Origin: Sphingoaurantiacus capsulatus
Lineage (GTDB): Bacteria; Pseudomonadota; Alphaproteobacteria; Sphingomonadales; Sphingomonadaceae
Assembly (NCBI RefSeq): GCF_042648405.1
Contig: NZ_JBHRXV010000004.1
Span: 434,001-498,000 of the forward strand
Length of the DNA stretch: 64,000 nt
Direction: 5' to 3'
Shown: in pieces, positions 34,601-42,767 of the stretch
How the letters are laid out: each line of letters begins with the position of its first letter
Position numbering within the stretch: the stretch's first letter is position 1
The notes under the pieces: model-generated
Seen by the model: the letters and a program-made list of their open reading frames with translations, nothing else
What the model was told of the DNA's origin: nothing
Databases searched by the model: none
Program-made: the position numbers and the translations under genes

Positions 34601-35247
34601 ATTGCGCCGATCCGGTTTTCCACGAGCGCGACGGCTCGCTGGACGGCGGCGTCTATAGCCAAATCGCTGGTATCGAGCAAGGCGGCGTCGCCGGCCTGCA
34701 CTAGCGGCGCGGCGTCGCGACCGGCGTCGCGCGCGTCGCGCTTGCGCACATCAGCCAACACCTCGTCAAAGCTGCGCACCTCGCCGCGCGACGCGAGCTC
34801 GGCCTGGCGGCGCGCGGCGCGCACTTCGGGACTCGCCGTCACGAACAGCTTGGCGGTGGCGTCAGGGGCGATGATCGTGCCGATGTCGCGGCCGTCGAGC
34901 ACCGCGCCGCCGGGCTGCGCCGCGAAGGCGCGCTGCAGGTCGAACAGCGCCTGCCGCACCCCCGGATGGACGGCGACGCCCGAGGCGGCCTCCGAGGTGG
35001 CAGCGTCGCGCAGCGCGCGGTCTTCGAGCAGCGACAGATCGAGCGCGCGAGCGGCGGCTTCGGCGGTGGCCGCATCGCCCGGCTGTCCGCCGCGGCGCAG
35101 CACCGCGAGGCCGACCGCCCGGTAGAGCGCGCCGGTGTCCATGTGCGGCAGCCCGTAGTGGCGGGCGACCGCCTTGGCGATCGTGCCCTTGCCGGAAGCC
35201 GCGGGGCCATCCACGGCGATGACGAGATTGAATGAACGGCGTTGCAC
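34585..35247 (-). CDS. cmk: Cytidylate kinase
   Basis: A 220-residue nucleotide kinase that phosphorylates CMP/dCMP. The P-loop is VDGPAASGKGTIAKAVA, and MDTGALYRAVGLAV contacts the substrate. VLDGRDIGTIIAPDA is the family signature, and the C-terminal lid region has RSFDEVLADVRKRDARDAGRDAAP. The start is a GTG at 35247. The gene lies upstream of rpsA as in many bacteria, but aroA, the usual upstream neighbour in alphaproteobacteria, is ~4 kb away. Confidence 0.96.
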   Translation of the reverse strand: MQRRSFNLVIAVDGPAASGKGTIAKAVARHYGLPHMDTGALYRAVGLAVLRRGGQPGDAATAEAAARALDLSLLEDRALRDAATSEAASGVAVHPGVRQALFDLQRAFAAQPGGAVLDGRDIGTIIAPDATAKLFVTASPEVRAARRQAELASRGEVRSFDEVLADVRKRDARDAGRDAAPLVQAGDAALLDTSDLAIDAAVQRAVALVENRIGAMRERG

Positions 35248-35300
35248 GGCCCGGGGTTATAAGAGCCGCCGGGGGCAGCACAAGGGAGAGGAGCCCCGCC

Positions 35301-35708
35301 ATGATCCTGCAATCGACCCCCGTCCTGTTCGTCGACGCGGTGGAGCCCTCCGAAACCTTCTTCGCCAAGCTGGGGTTCGAGCGCACCGTGTCGGTACCCG
35401 AGGATGGCGACGGCCCGGCCGATTTCGTCATCCTGATGCAGGGCGGGCGCAACGACTCGGGGCTGGGGGTGATGCTGCAGACCCGTGCTGCGGCGCGGGG
35501 CGACATGACCGACGCCGACCCGGCGCTGTTCGAAGGCGCGGGCAGCTTCCTGTTCCTGAGCGTCGCCGACGTGGGTGCGGCGACCCGCGCGCTCGCCGGC
35601 CACGAGATTTTCCTGCCGCGCCGCAAAACCTTCTACGGCGCAACCGAGATCGGCTTCCGCGAGCCCGGCGGCCACCATGTCGTGCTGGCTCAGTACGGCG
35701 CCGATTAA
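35301..35708 (+). CDS. VOC-family (glyoxalase/bleomycin-resistance-like) protein
   Basis: A 135-residue protein of the vicinal oxygen chelate superfamily. A beta-alpha-beta start (STPVLFVDAVEPSETFFAKLGF) and end (EIGFREPGGHHVVLAQYG) are typical of these metal- or ligand-binding dimers. Most likely it isomerises, dioxygenates or sequesters a small molecule, but the substrate is unknown. The ATG at 35301 was taken because it follows a GAGAGGAG ribosome-binding site; the frame upstream overlaps cmk. Confidence 0.8.
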   Translation: MILQSTPVLFVDAVEPSETFFAKLGFERTVSVPEDGDGPADFVILMQGGRNDSGLGVMLQTRAAARGDMTDADPALFEGAGSFLFLSVADVGAATRALAGHEIFLPRRKTFYGATEIGFREPGGHHVVLAQYGAD

Positions 35709-35785
35709 AGCCACCACTGCTGCTGGAACGCTCCATCGCTGAAACGTTTATGTGACTGAGGCGGGGTGCGGCAGGAGTTGGTGGC

Positions 35786-37330
35786 ATGGCGGTTTCAATC
35801 GCAGCCCGGACGGGTCTGATTTCCCTGGCGTTGGCGCTCACCGCCTGTGGTGGCGATGATGGCGGTGGGGGTGGGGGCGGCGGGACGCCGCCGCCGGCCG
35901 CGAACCGCCCGCCGGCCTTCACCTCAATCGGCACGGCGACGCTTGCCGAAAATGCGACCGGGACGGTCTACACCGCGGCGGCGAGCGACCCTGACGGCAA
36001 CAGCCTTACCTACACGATCGCCGGCGGCGCCGATGCGGCGCGCTTCTCGATCACCGCCGCCGGCGCGTTGAGCTTCGCCGCCTCGCCCGACTTCGAGTCG
36101 CCCGCCGACGCCGACGGCAAAAACGTCTACCAACTGCAGCTTCAGGTGAGCGACGGCACCGCCAGCGCGACGCTCGACCTCGCGATCACCGTCACCAACG
36201 CCGGCCCCGACGCCTTCGGCGTCCGCCGCATCGCCACCGGTTTCAACCAGCCGCTCTACATCGCGCCCGTCCCCGGCGATGCCGCGCGCATGTTCGTCGT
36301 CGAGAAAGGCGGCCGTATCCGCCTGCTGACGATCGCCACCGGTGCCATCGCCGCGACGCCGTTTCTCGACGCGTCGGCGGGCCTCACCACCGACGGCGAG
36401 CGCGGCCTGCTCGGCTTTGCCACGGCAACCGACTTCGCGAGCAGCGGTATCTTCTACGTCTATGTCACGGCGACGGCTGGCGACATCGAGCTGCGCCGGT
36501 ATCGCACCCAGACCGGCAACCGCGACCTCGCCGATCCGGCCAGCGCCGACGTGCTGCTGCGCATCCCGCACCCGCGCAGCAACCACAACGGCGGCTGGAT
36601 CGACTTCGGCCCCGACGGCCTCCTTTATCTCGCGGTGGGGGACGGCGGTGGCGGCGGCGACCCCGACAACAATGGCCAGAACCGTAACTCGCTGCTCGGC
36701 AAGATCCTGCGGATCGATGTGGCGAGCGATGCCTTCCCGGCCGACCCGAACCGCGACTATGCGATCCCGGGCGGCAACCCCTTCGCCACCAGCGGTGGCG
36801 CGCCCGAGGTCTGGGCCTATGGCCTGCGCAACCCGTTCCGCAACAGCTTCGACCGGGCCACCGGCCTGCTCTACATCGCCGATGTCGGCGAGGGCGCGAT
36901 CGAGGAGGTGAACCAGATGCGCCCCACCGAGGGCGGCGCCAATTTCGGCTGGCGCATCCGCGAGGGCACGCAACCCTTCCAGGGCACGACCACCGAGACG
37001 CTGACCAACCCGGTGCTACAGTATTCGCGCGGAACCGGCCCGCTTCAGGGCCAGTCGGTCACCGGCGGCTATGTCTATCGCGGCCCGATCGAGGCGCTGA
37101 ACGGCCACTATGTGTTCGGCGACTTCGTCAGCGGCAATCTCTGGTCGGTGCCGGTCTCGCGCCTGTCGGCGAGCGCGACTCTCTCAAGCGACAGCTTCAC
37201 GATCCGCACGACCGATTTCCGCCCTGACGTGGGCACGATCAGCAACCTGTCGAGCTTCGGCCTGGATGCGGCGGGCAACCTGTACATCGTGACGCTGGGC
37301 GGCTCGATCTTCCGTGTCGAGGCGCGTTAG
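35786..37330 (+). CDS. PQQ-dependent sugar dehydrogenase-like lipoprotein with cadherin-type domain
   Basis: A 514-residue exported protein. A lipoprotein signal with lipobox LTAC is followed by a run of eight glycines (a DNA G-run). Residues ~45-150 resemble a cadherin-like repeat (ATLAENATGTVYTAAASDPDGN and later ITVTNAGPD). The rest is a six-bladed propeller of the glucose/sorbosone dehydrogenase family with HPRSNHNGGWIDFGPDGLLYL and YGLRNPFRNSFD. Such enzymes use PQQ to oxidise sugars in the periplasm. The ATG follows CAGGAG. It is convergent with bfr. Confidence 0.88.
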   Translation: MAVSIAARTGLISLALALTACGGDDGGGGGGGGTPPPAANRPPAFTSIGTATLAENATGTVYTAAASDPDGNSLTYTIAGGADAARFSITAAGALSFAASPDFESPADADGKNVYQLQLQVSDGTASATLDLAITVTNAGPDAFGVRRIATGFNQPLYIAPVPGDAARMFVVEKGGRIRLLTIATGAIAATPFLDASAGLTTDGERGLLGFATATDFASSGIFYVYVTATAGDIELRRYRTQTGNRDLADPASADVLLRIPHPRSNHNGGWIDFGPDGLLYLAVGDGGGGGDPDNNGQNRNSLLGKILRIDVASDAFPADPNRDYAIPGGNPFATSGGAPEVWAYGLRNPFRNSFDRATGLLYIADVGEGAIEEVNQMRPTEGGANFGWRIREGTQPFQGTTTETLTNPVLQYSRGTGPLQGQSVTGGYVYRGPIEALNGHYVFGDFVSGNLWSVPVSRLSASATLSSDSFTIRTTDFRPDVGTISNLSSFGLDAAGNLYIVTLGGSIFRVEAR

Positions 37331-37339
37331 GCCGCGCGT

Positions 37340-37819
37340 TTACTCGCCGGCGGGCTTGCTCTGCAGCTGGATATAGTTGGGCAGGCCCATCGCCTCGATC
37401 ATGTCGAGCTGGCGCTCGATGAAATCGATATGCTCTTCCTCGCTGTCGAGGATGTGCTGCAGCAGGTCGCGGGTCACGAAGTCGCGCACCGACTCACAGT
37501 GGACGATGGCGTCGCGCAGCAGCGGCACCGCCTCAAGCTCCAGCTCGAGATCGGCCTGCAGCAGCTCGGGGACGTTCTCGCCGACGCGCAGGCGGCCGAG
37601 CGCCTGGAGGTTGGGCAGGCCGTCGAGGAACAGGATGCGCTCCATCAACTCGTCGGCATGCTTCATCTCGTCGATCGACTCGTGCCGCTCATATTCGGCC
37701 AGCTTGGCGATGCCCCAATGGTCGAGCAGGCGGTAATGCAGCCAGTACTGGTTGATCGCCGTCAGCTCGTTCTTGAGCGCCGAATTGAGGAAGCTGATGA
37801 CCTTGTCGTCGCCGCGCAT
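37340..37819 (-). CDS. bfr: Bacterioferritin
   Basis: A 159-residue haem-containing ferritin that stores iron as a 24-mer. The ferroxidase ligands are present: Glu18, Glu51, His54, and the later Glu and EEEHIDFIE region (E and H). Met52, the haem axial ligand, is conserved in DEMKH. Its small ferredoxin partner Bfd is encoded just upstream, so iron release can be coupled. Confidence 0.97.
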   Translation of the reverse strand: MRGDDKVISFLNSALKNELTAINQYWLHYRLLDHWGIAKLAEYERHESIDEMKHADELMERILFLDGLPNLQALGRLRVGENVPELLQADLELELEAVPLLRDAIVHCESVRDFVTRDLLQHILDSEEEHIDFIERQLDMIEAMGLPNYIQLQSKPAGE

Positions 37820-37878
37820 GAAAACGTCTCCCGACTTATACTCGTCGGAAGGGGCTTAAATCCCAAAGGAGACGGGCG

Positions 37879-38052
37879 TCAAGCCGCGCGGCTACGCTCG
37901 TCCCTGATGACGTCGCGAGCGAAGGGCAGGCACTGACAGCATTGCGGCTTGCAACCGAGGCTGGCGTAGATACGGCCAACCGAGCCTTCGCAGTCACGCG
38001 CCTTGGCGCGCACCTGCTTTTCGCGAAGACCATTGCAAACGCAGACGATCAA
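37879..38052 (-). CDS. bfd: Bacterioferritin-associated ferredoxin Bfd
   Basis: A 57-residue protein starting with TTG: (M)IVCVCNGLREKQVRAKAR. The four cysteine ligands of the 2Fe-2S cluster fit Bfd: C4 and C6 (VCVC) and C38/C41 within CKPQCCQC. Bfd delivers electrons to Bfr to mobilise stored iron. The TTG is chosen because family members begin just before the first Cys pair; an ATG would lie far upstream. A Fur-like palindrome precedes it, and bfr follows after 59 bases. Confidence 0.88.
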   Translation of the reverse strand: MIVCVCNGLREKQVRAKARDCEGSVGRIYASLGCKPQCCQCLPFARDVIRDERSRAA

Positions 38053-38081
38053 GACCCCGCCACTCCCCAACGAATCGACGT

Positions 38082-38096
38082 TGCGAATGAGTATCA
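38082..38096 (-). promoter_or_regulatory. Candidate Fur-type iron-response site upstream of bfd
   Basis: On the minus strand TGATACTCATTCGCA matches the Fur half-consensus TGATAATCATTATCA at 12 of 15 positions. It lies ~30 bases before the bfd TTG, where repression would be expected. Alphaproteobacteria often use Irr or RirA instead, so the match may reflect another iron regulator or chance. Confidence 0.4.
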
Positions 38097-38177
38097 GCAG
38101 CTTTCGCGCACTGCAACTGGTTCGCATTACCGCAGTCGAATTTGTCGCGGTGCATGCCGGCGCTATGAGAGAGGCCC

Positions 38178-38660
38178 ATGGAGATTCGCGACGCCACGCC
38201 CGCCGACATCGACGCAATCCGCGCTGTCGAGACCGCCGCCTTTGGCCAGCCCGATGAGCCGGCTCTCGTCGACCGACTACGCAGCGACGGCGATGCCCTG
38301 GTCGAACTGGTCGCGGTCGAGGCGGGGGCGATCACCGGCCACATCCTGTTCAGCCGCCTCGGTATCGGTGCCACCAACGGTGCGGCGCTCGCGCCCGTCG
38401 CCGTGTTGCCCGACCGCCAAGGCCGCGGCATCGGCGGCGCCTTGATTCATGCCGGGCTCGATCGCTGCCGTGCGCTGACGCTGCCGGCGGTCGTGGTGCT
38501 CGGCCACGCCGACTATTATCCGCGCTTCGGCTTTTCGGCGACGCTCGGCGAACGGCTGACCGGGCCGTTTTCGGGACCGTCGTTCATGGCGATCGAACTG
38601 ACGCCGGGGGGTCTTCCGGCCGGTGCCGGGATTCGCTACGCGCCGGCCTTTGGGCTCTGA
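38178..38660 (+). CDS. GNAT-family N-acetyltransferase (YhbS-like)
   Basis: A 160-residue acetyltransferase. ALAPVAVLPDRQGRGIGGALIHAGLDRCRAL holds the acetyl-CoA pyrophosphate loop (RQGRGIG), and VVVLGHADYYPRFGFSAT is typical of the YhbS-like branch, as are FSGPSFMAIELTPGGLPAGA near the end. Substrate unknown. It is divergent from bfd, and its 3' end abuts the NUDIX gene. Confidence 0.88.
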   Translation: MEIRDATPADIDAIRAVETAAFGQPDEPALVDRLRSDGDALVELVAVEAGAITGHILFSRLGIGATNGAALAPVAVLPDRQGRGIGGALIHAGLDRCRALTLPAVVVLGHADYYPRFGFSATLGERLTGPFSGPSFMAIELTPGGLPAGAGIRYAPAFGL

Positions 38661-39221
38661 TCAGGCGAACAGGTCGGGGCGGCGGATTCGCAGCGCCTGC
38701 AGCAGCAACAGCAGCTTCCCATCGCGCAGTTCGCAGGTGTCGACCAGCCGCCACAGCGCTTCGAGCGGCAGCTCATGCACGGTGATATTCTCATGCTCGT
38801 CGGCGATGCCGCCGCCGTCGCCGATGCGATCCGCTGGCCGGTAGGGCGCGAGATAGAAGGCGAGACGCTCGGTCGAATTGCTCGGCATCGTCCATGCCCG
38901 CGCGACCGGCTCCAGCATTCCCAGCCGCACGCCGCCCTCCTCGAGCGCCTCCCGCCGGGCGCAATCCGCCGGATCGGCGCCATCGAGCGATCCCGCGATG
39001 GCTTCCAGCATATCCGGTTCGCCGGCATAGGCGACCGGCGCGCGCAGCATCGACACCACGATCGCCGTGCGACGCTCCGGATCGTAGGGGAGGACGCATA
39101 CCGCCTCGCGATTGAGCATGATGTGCCGCTCGACGTCGCCGCTCGGCGTGCGGAGCGTCGCCATCAGCAGCCCCATCCAACCGCGATAGATGTCGCGGAG
39201 CGCGACGATCTCCGACCTCAT
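38661..39221 (-). CDS. NUDIX hydrolase (ADP-sugar/GDP-mannose pyrophosphatase-like)
   Basis: A 186-residue NUDIX enzyme. The NUDIX box is readable as GSLDGADPADCARREALEEGGVRL: the expected REALEEGG core (RE-x2-EE-x-GG) is intact. The preceding beta segment has the ADP-ribose-type layout. It probably hydrolyses a nucleotide-sugar or nucleoside diphosphate derivative. The ATG at 39221 overlaps the aroA stop (TGATG), so the two are translationally coupled. Confidence 0.87.
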   Translation of the reverse strand: MRSEIVALRDIYRGWMGLLMATLRTPSGDVERHIMLNREAVCVLPYDPERRTAIVVSMLRAPVAYAGEPDMLEAIAGSLDGADPADCARREALEEGGVRLGMLEPVARAWTMPSNSTERLAFYLAPYRPADRIGDGGGIADEHENITVHELPLEALWRLVDTCELRDGKLLLLLQALRIRRPDLFA

Positions 39222-40639
39222 CACACGCGGGCGCCAAGCCGCCTCATCAGCGGCAAAAAATCCGGAAAGCTGGTGGCGATCGGCCGGGCGTCGTCGACCA
39301 CCACTGGCGCAGCGGCGCGCAAGCCCAGCACCGCAAAACTCATCGCGATACGGTGATCGAGATGGCTGGCGACGGTGGCACCACCGGGGACAGCCTCGCC
39401 GCCGCGGCCATGGACGATGAGCCCGTCGGGCAGCTCCTCCACCCCGACTCCGCACGCCGCGAGGCCCGCCGCCATCACCGCAATGCGATCCGATTCCTTG
39501 ACGCGCAGCTCTTCAAGGCCGCGCATCACCGTCTTTCCTTCTGCGAAGGTGGCGGCAATGAACAGCGCCGGATACTCGTCGATCATCGACGGCGCCACCT
39601 CCGGCGGCACCTCGATACCGCGCAAGGGGCCGGCGGTGACCATGAGGTCGGCGACGGGCTCACCGCCGACGATCCGCTCATCGGCGAGCAGGATGTCGGC
39701 GCCCATGTCGCGCAGCACGCGGACAAGGCCGTCGCGGGTGGGATTGAGGCCGACGTTGGCGATGGTGACGCGGCTGCCCGGTACGATGAGCGCCGCGACC
39801 AGCGGAAAGGCGGCCGACGAGGGGTCGCCCGGCACGGTGATCGTCTGCGGCCGCAGCTCCGCTTCGCCGGTGATGGTGATGACGCGACCCTCGGCACTCT
39901 CCTCGACCTCGACGGTGGCGCCGAAGCCGCGCAGCATGCGCTCGCTGTGATCGCGGGTCGGCACCCGTTCGACGACGCTGGTGCGGCCCGGCGTGTTGAG
40001 GCCCGCCAGGAGCACCGCCGATTTCACCTGTGCCGAGGCGACGGGCAGTTCGTAGCGGATCGGCACCGCCGGGCAGGCGCCGGTCAGGGTGAGCGGCAGA
40101 CGGTTACCCGGCGCGGCGGCAAAGCTGGCGCCCATGCGCGACAGCGGCTCGACGACGCGGCCCATCGGCCGCTTCGACAGCGAGGGGTCGCCGATGAAGG
40201 TGGCGGTAATCGGGTGCGCGGCGACGAGGCCCATCAGCAGGCGGGTGGAGGTGCCCGAATTTCCCATGTCGAGCGCGGTTCGCGGCTGCAGCAGCCCGCC
40301 GACTCCGACACCGTGAACACGCCAACTCCCCGCGCCCGCGCGCGTCACGTCCGCGCCCATGGCGCGCAGCGCCGCGGCGGTTGCGAGCACATCCTCGCCC
40401 TCAAGCAATCCCTCGATCCGTGTCTCGCCGACGGCAAGCGCGCCGAACATCAGCGCGCGGTGCGAGATCGACTTGTCGCCAGGCACAGTGACGGTGCCCG
40501 AGAGCGGGCCAGCGGCGGTCAGGCTCAGGGCCAAGGGTTCGGCGGCAGCGTCGGTCACGGCATCCTGCGGCAAAGGCGGGGAAAAGATGCCGGGCGGCCC
40601 GGCGACTTTGGTTTTGACAGTCGCGGGGGGCTGTGGCAA
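39221..40639 (-). CDS. aroA: 3-phosphoshikimate 1-carboxyvinyltransferase (EPSP synthase)
   Basis: A 472-residue enzyme of the shikimate pathway that joins PEP and shikimate-3-phosphate; it is the target class of glyphosate. Signatures include VPGDKSISHRALMFGALAVG near the N-terminus, LDMGNSGTSTRLLMG, and RVKESDRIAVMAAGL. A Gly in LDMGNSGTSTR matches the standard site; class assignment is not made. The family normally begins just before EPLALSLTAAGP, so a GTG at 40558 (V28) may be the true start rather than the ATG at 40639. It is divergent from the TIGR02300 gene. Confidence 0.95.
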   Translation of the reverse strand: MPQPPATVKTKVAGPPGIFSPPLPQDAVTDAAAEPLALSLTAAGPLSGTVTVPGDKSISHRALMFGALAVGETRIEGLLEGEDVLATAAALRAMGADVTRAGAGSWRVHGVGVGGLLQPRTALDMGNSGTSTRLLMGLVAAHPITATFIGDPSLSKRPMGRVVEPLSRMGASFAAAPGNRLPLTLTGACPAVPIRYELPVASAQVKSAVLLAGLNTPGRTSVVERVPTRDHSERMLRGFGATVEVEESAEGRVITITGEAELRPQTITVPGDPSSAAFPLVAALIVPGSRVTIANVGLNPTRDGLVRVLRDMGADILLADERIVGGEPVADLMVTAGPLRGIEVPPEVAPSMIDEYPALFIAATFAEGKTVMRGLEELRVKESDRIAVMAAGLAACGVGVEELPDGLIVHGRGGEAVPGGATVASHLDHRIAMSFAVLGLRAAAPVVVDDARPIATSFPDFLPLMRRLGARV

Positions 40640-40722
40640 GGCAGCCCGCCTGTCGCGGACCCGCCTTGGGCGATGGCCTGCGGACTCCTATTTTCCCGGC
40701 CCCAACACTGGAGACAAGAGCC

Positions 40723-41043
40723 GTGGTGAAAGCCGAATGGGGCACGAAGCGCGCCTGCCCGAAGTGCAATACGCGCTTTTATGACCTGACCAAGGAAGAT
40801 CCGGTGACCTGCATCAACTGCGGGTTTGCCTGGGCGCCCGAGCCGATTCTGAAGTCGAAGCAGCCGCTGCCCTTCGAAAGCGCCAAGCCGAAGGAGAGCG
40901 AACGCGCCGAAGACGCCGAGCTGGCGGATGACGACGACCTGGACCTCGACGAGGAGGAAGAGCCCAGCCCGGACGACGACGTCGATATCGGCGGCGACGA
41001 CGACATCGGCGTTGTCACCAGCGACGACGACGAAGAGAGCTGA
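40723..41043 (+). CDS. TIGR02300-family acidic zinc-ribbon protein
   Basis: A 106-residue protein typical of alphaproteobacteria, where it lies divergent from aroA. The N-terminal part, VKAEWGTKRACPKCNTRFYDL...TCINCGFAW, has CPKC and CINC, a four-Cys zinc ribbon, while the C-terminal ~50 residues are a Glu/Asp run (DDDDLDLDEEEEPSPDDDVD). Function is unknown. GTG at 40723 is chosen because it follows a GGAGACAAGA ribosome-binding site; a second GTG at 40726 is adjacent. Confidence 0.88.
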   Translation: MVKAEWGTKRACPKCNTRFYDLTKEDPVTCINCGFAWAPEPILKSKQPLPFESAKPKESERAEDAELADDDDLDLDEEEEPSPDDDVDIGGDDDIGVVTSDDDEES

Positions 41044-41116
41044 AACGAGCGGCTTGCGCCTCGCGCAAGCTTCGCTTAGGTAAGCGCGCCCGCGCCCAGG
41101 CGGGTCGCAAAGTTTC

Positions 41117-41192
41117 GGGGCCGTAGCTCAGCTGGGAGAGCGTCGCAATGGCATTGCGAAGGTCAGGGGTTCGATCCCCCTCGGCTCCACCA
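41117..41192 (+). tRNA. tRNA-Ala (anticodon GGC)
   Basis: A 76-base tRNA with a 7-bp acceptor stem (GGGGCCG with CGGCTCC, one G-U), D-arm AGCTCAGCTGGGAGAGC, anticodon arm TCGCAATGGCATTGCGA with anticodon GGC, TpsiC arm GGGTTCGATCCCC and an encoded CCA end. It reads GCC and GCT codons. It stands at the left border of the polysaccharide locus. Confidence 0.97.
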
Positions 41193-41201
41193 AATCAGGC
41201 G

Positions 41202-41228
41202 AGGCCGGCTTCCCATGGAGGCCGGCCT
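41202..41228. terminator. Weak hairpin after tRNA-Ala
   Basis: AGGCCGGC and GCCGGCCT form an 8-bp stem with an 11-base loop, 10 bases after the tRNA. The following sequence TACTGATT is not a real T-tract, so terminator function is uncertain. Confidence 0.4.
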
Positions 41229-41397
41229 TACTGATTCATGACGGGAAGTCGGACCCGCCGGTGCGCCAGAGCGCGCCTTGCATCGGAGACGCCAGGCTGA
41301 TCGCGGCCCGTTCGTGCCCGTTGCCTCGTCGCCGCTACGCGCCTACGGATTGGGTCCATTCAAGATGTCGCACGATGCCGGGGGCCGCATAATTGAT

Positions 41398-42390
41398 ATG
41401 AACGACAGGCAGGATTCGCTGACCGGAGGCGCCATGTCGCAAGGGCAGCAACCGTCGCAGGAGGTCATCGACCTGGCCGAGCTTATGGCGAGGCTCTGGT
41501 CACGCCGCTGGCTGATTCTGATCTGCGCTGCGCTTGGCCTTGTCGTCGCTGTCTACCAGATTCATCGTTCGACGTTCATCTATACCGCCGAGCTGAAAGT
41601 GAGCCCCGCACAGTCAAGCGAGAGCGGACGAGGCGGCGCATTGGGCGGCATGGCCGGCCTCGCTGCCCGCGCCGGCCTGAGCCTCGGCCAAAGCGCAGGC
41701 AGTTCGTCCTTCTCGCTCTACAAGGAAGGGCTTGCCACGCGCTCGCTGGCAGCCGCACTGGCTGAACGGCCGGATATCATGCACGTCGTCTTCGCGGGCG
41801 AATGGGACGCTGCGCAGGGCAAGTATGTCGAGCCGCGCCGAGGCCTCGTGGGGCGCACGGCGCAGGGCGTGAAATCGATCCTCGGCTATCCGAAGCATGA
41901 ATGGGTGGCGCCAAATGCCGCGCGGATGCAGGACTATCTCAAGGGTGCGATCAAGGTCGTCGACAACCCCGAGACGGGTGTCACGACGCTGACTTACGGC
42001 CACCCGGACCCGGCTTTCGCCGCACGCTTCCTGATGGAGGTCCACTACATCGCGGATCGGAATCTGCGCCTGAAAGCGCGGCGGCGTGCAACCCAGTATA
42101 TCGAGTATCTCTCCGGGCAGCTGCGCACCATCAGCCTGGTTGAACATCGGACGGCGATCGCGGACGCCCTGAGCGAGCAGGAGAAGGCCCGCATGACGGC
42201 CAGCTCCACGCTTGCTTTTGCGGCCGAGCCGGTGGACGTCGCGACGCCGACCTTGCGCCCGACGACGCCGGCCCCGACCTTGATGCTGGTATTCGGCGTC
42301 ATCGGCGGCTTCGCCGTTGGGCTCATCGGCGCGCTGATTACGACACTGGCGCCGGTTCGCCGATATCTTGCCAGGGACCGGGCCACCTGA
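41398..42390 (+). CDS. wzz: Wzz-type polysaccharide chain-length regulator
   Basis: A 330-residue inner-membrane protein of the PCP/Wzz family. The first membrane helix follows LWSRRWLILICAALGLVVAVY, and the periplasmic domain (TAELKVSPAQSSESGR onward, with YIEYLSGQLRTISLVEHRTA helices) leads to a second helix (TLMLVFGVIGGFAVGLIGALI) at the C-terminus. Wzz sets the modal length of Wzy-made polymer. The ATG at 41398 is taken; 41434 is an alternative. It opens the polysaccharide locus after tRNA-Ala. Confidence 0.87.
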   Translation: MNDRQDSLTGGAMSQGQQPSQEVIDLAELMARLWSRRWLILICAALGLVVAVYQIHRSTFIYTAELKVSPAQSSESGRGGALGGMAGLAARAGLSLGQSAGSSSFSLYKEGLATRSLAAALAERPDIMHVVFAGEWDAAQGKYVEPRRGLVGRTAQGVKSILGYPKHEWVAPNAARMQDYLKGAIKVVDNPETGVTTLTYGHPDPAFAARFLMEVHYIADRNLRLKARRRATQYIEYLSGQLRTISLVEHRTAIADALSEQEKARMTASSTLAFAAEPVDVATPTLRPTTPAPTLMLVFGVIGGFAVGLIGALITTLAPVRRYLARDRAT

Positions 42391-42767
42391 GCCGGTAGCA
42401 AGCCGCTGAACGCCTTTACAATTAGCCTTGGCCGCTGGTATTGGCGCCGCGGGTCGGTGCGGAAACGATGCGAGATCGCTCCGTAGAGCAGTTTTCAATG
42501 CCCGCCCTCATCGCGAGCGTTGGGCTTTGGTGGGGCTGAACGATCCGAGCGCGACCGAATAGCAGATCGATGAAACGACGTGTCGAGCCCCTGCGGCGTG
42601 CCAACCCGTCCTTGTCGCCCTGTTCGCCGGAAGCGCGGAACGCGCCGCAGTCGCAAGGCGCGGCAGGAATTCGGTATGTCGATGAGAAGCAAGCTAGGGA
42701 CGGATCAGGCGGTAATGGCCGCAGACAGGTTTGAACGGATGGAGAAGGTCGGCGAAAGGGACGCGCG
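42391..42767. other. Non-coding gap between wzz and fcl
   Basis: About 377 bases with no convincing gene on either strand; the short frames here lack family features. It includes a lower-GC stretch near 42414 (TTTACAATTAG) that could hold a promoter for fcl-gmd, but no firm -35/-10 pair is seen. It is the largest gene-free stretch of the window and may be a scar of recombination between locus parts. Confidence 0.6.

Noticed and set aside
42391..42767. Transposase remnant in the gap after wzz
   Set aside because: No DDE/HUH motif, terminal repeats or target duplication was visible; only short meaningless frames.
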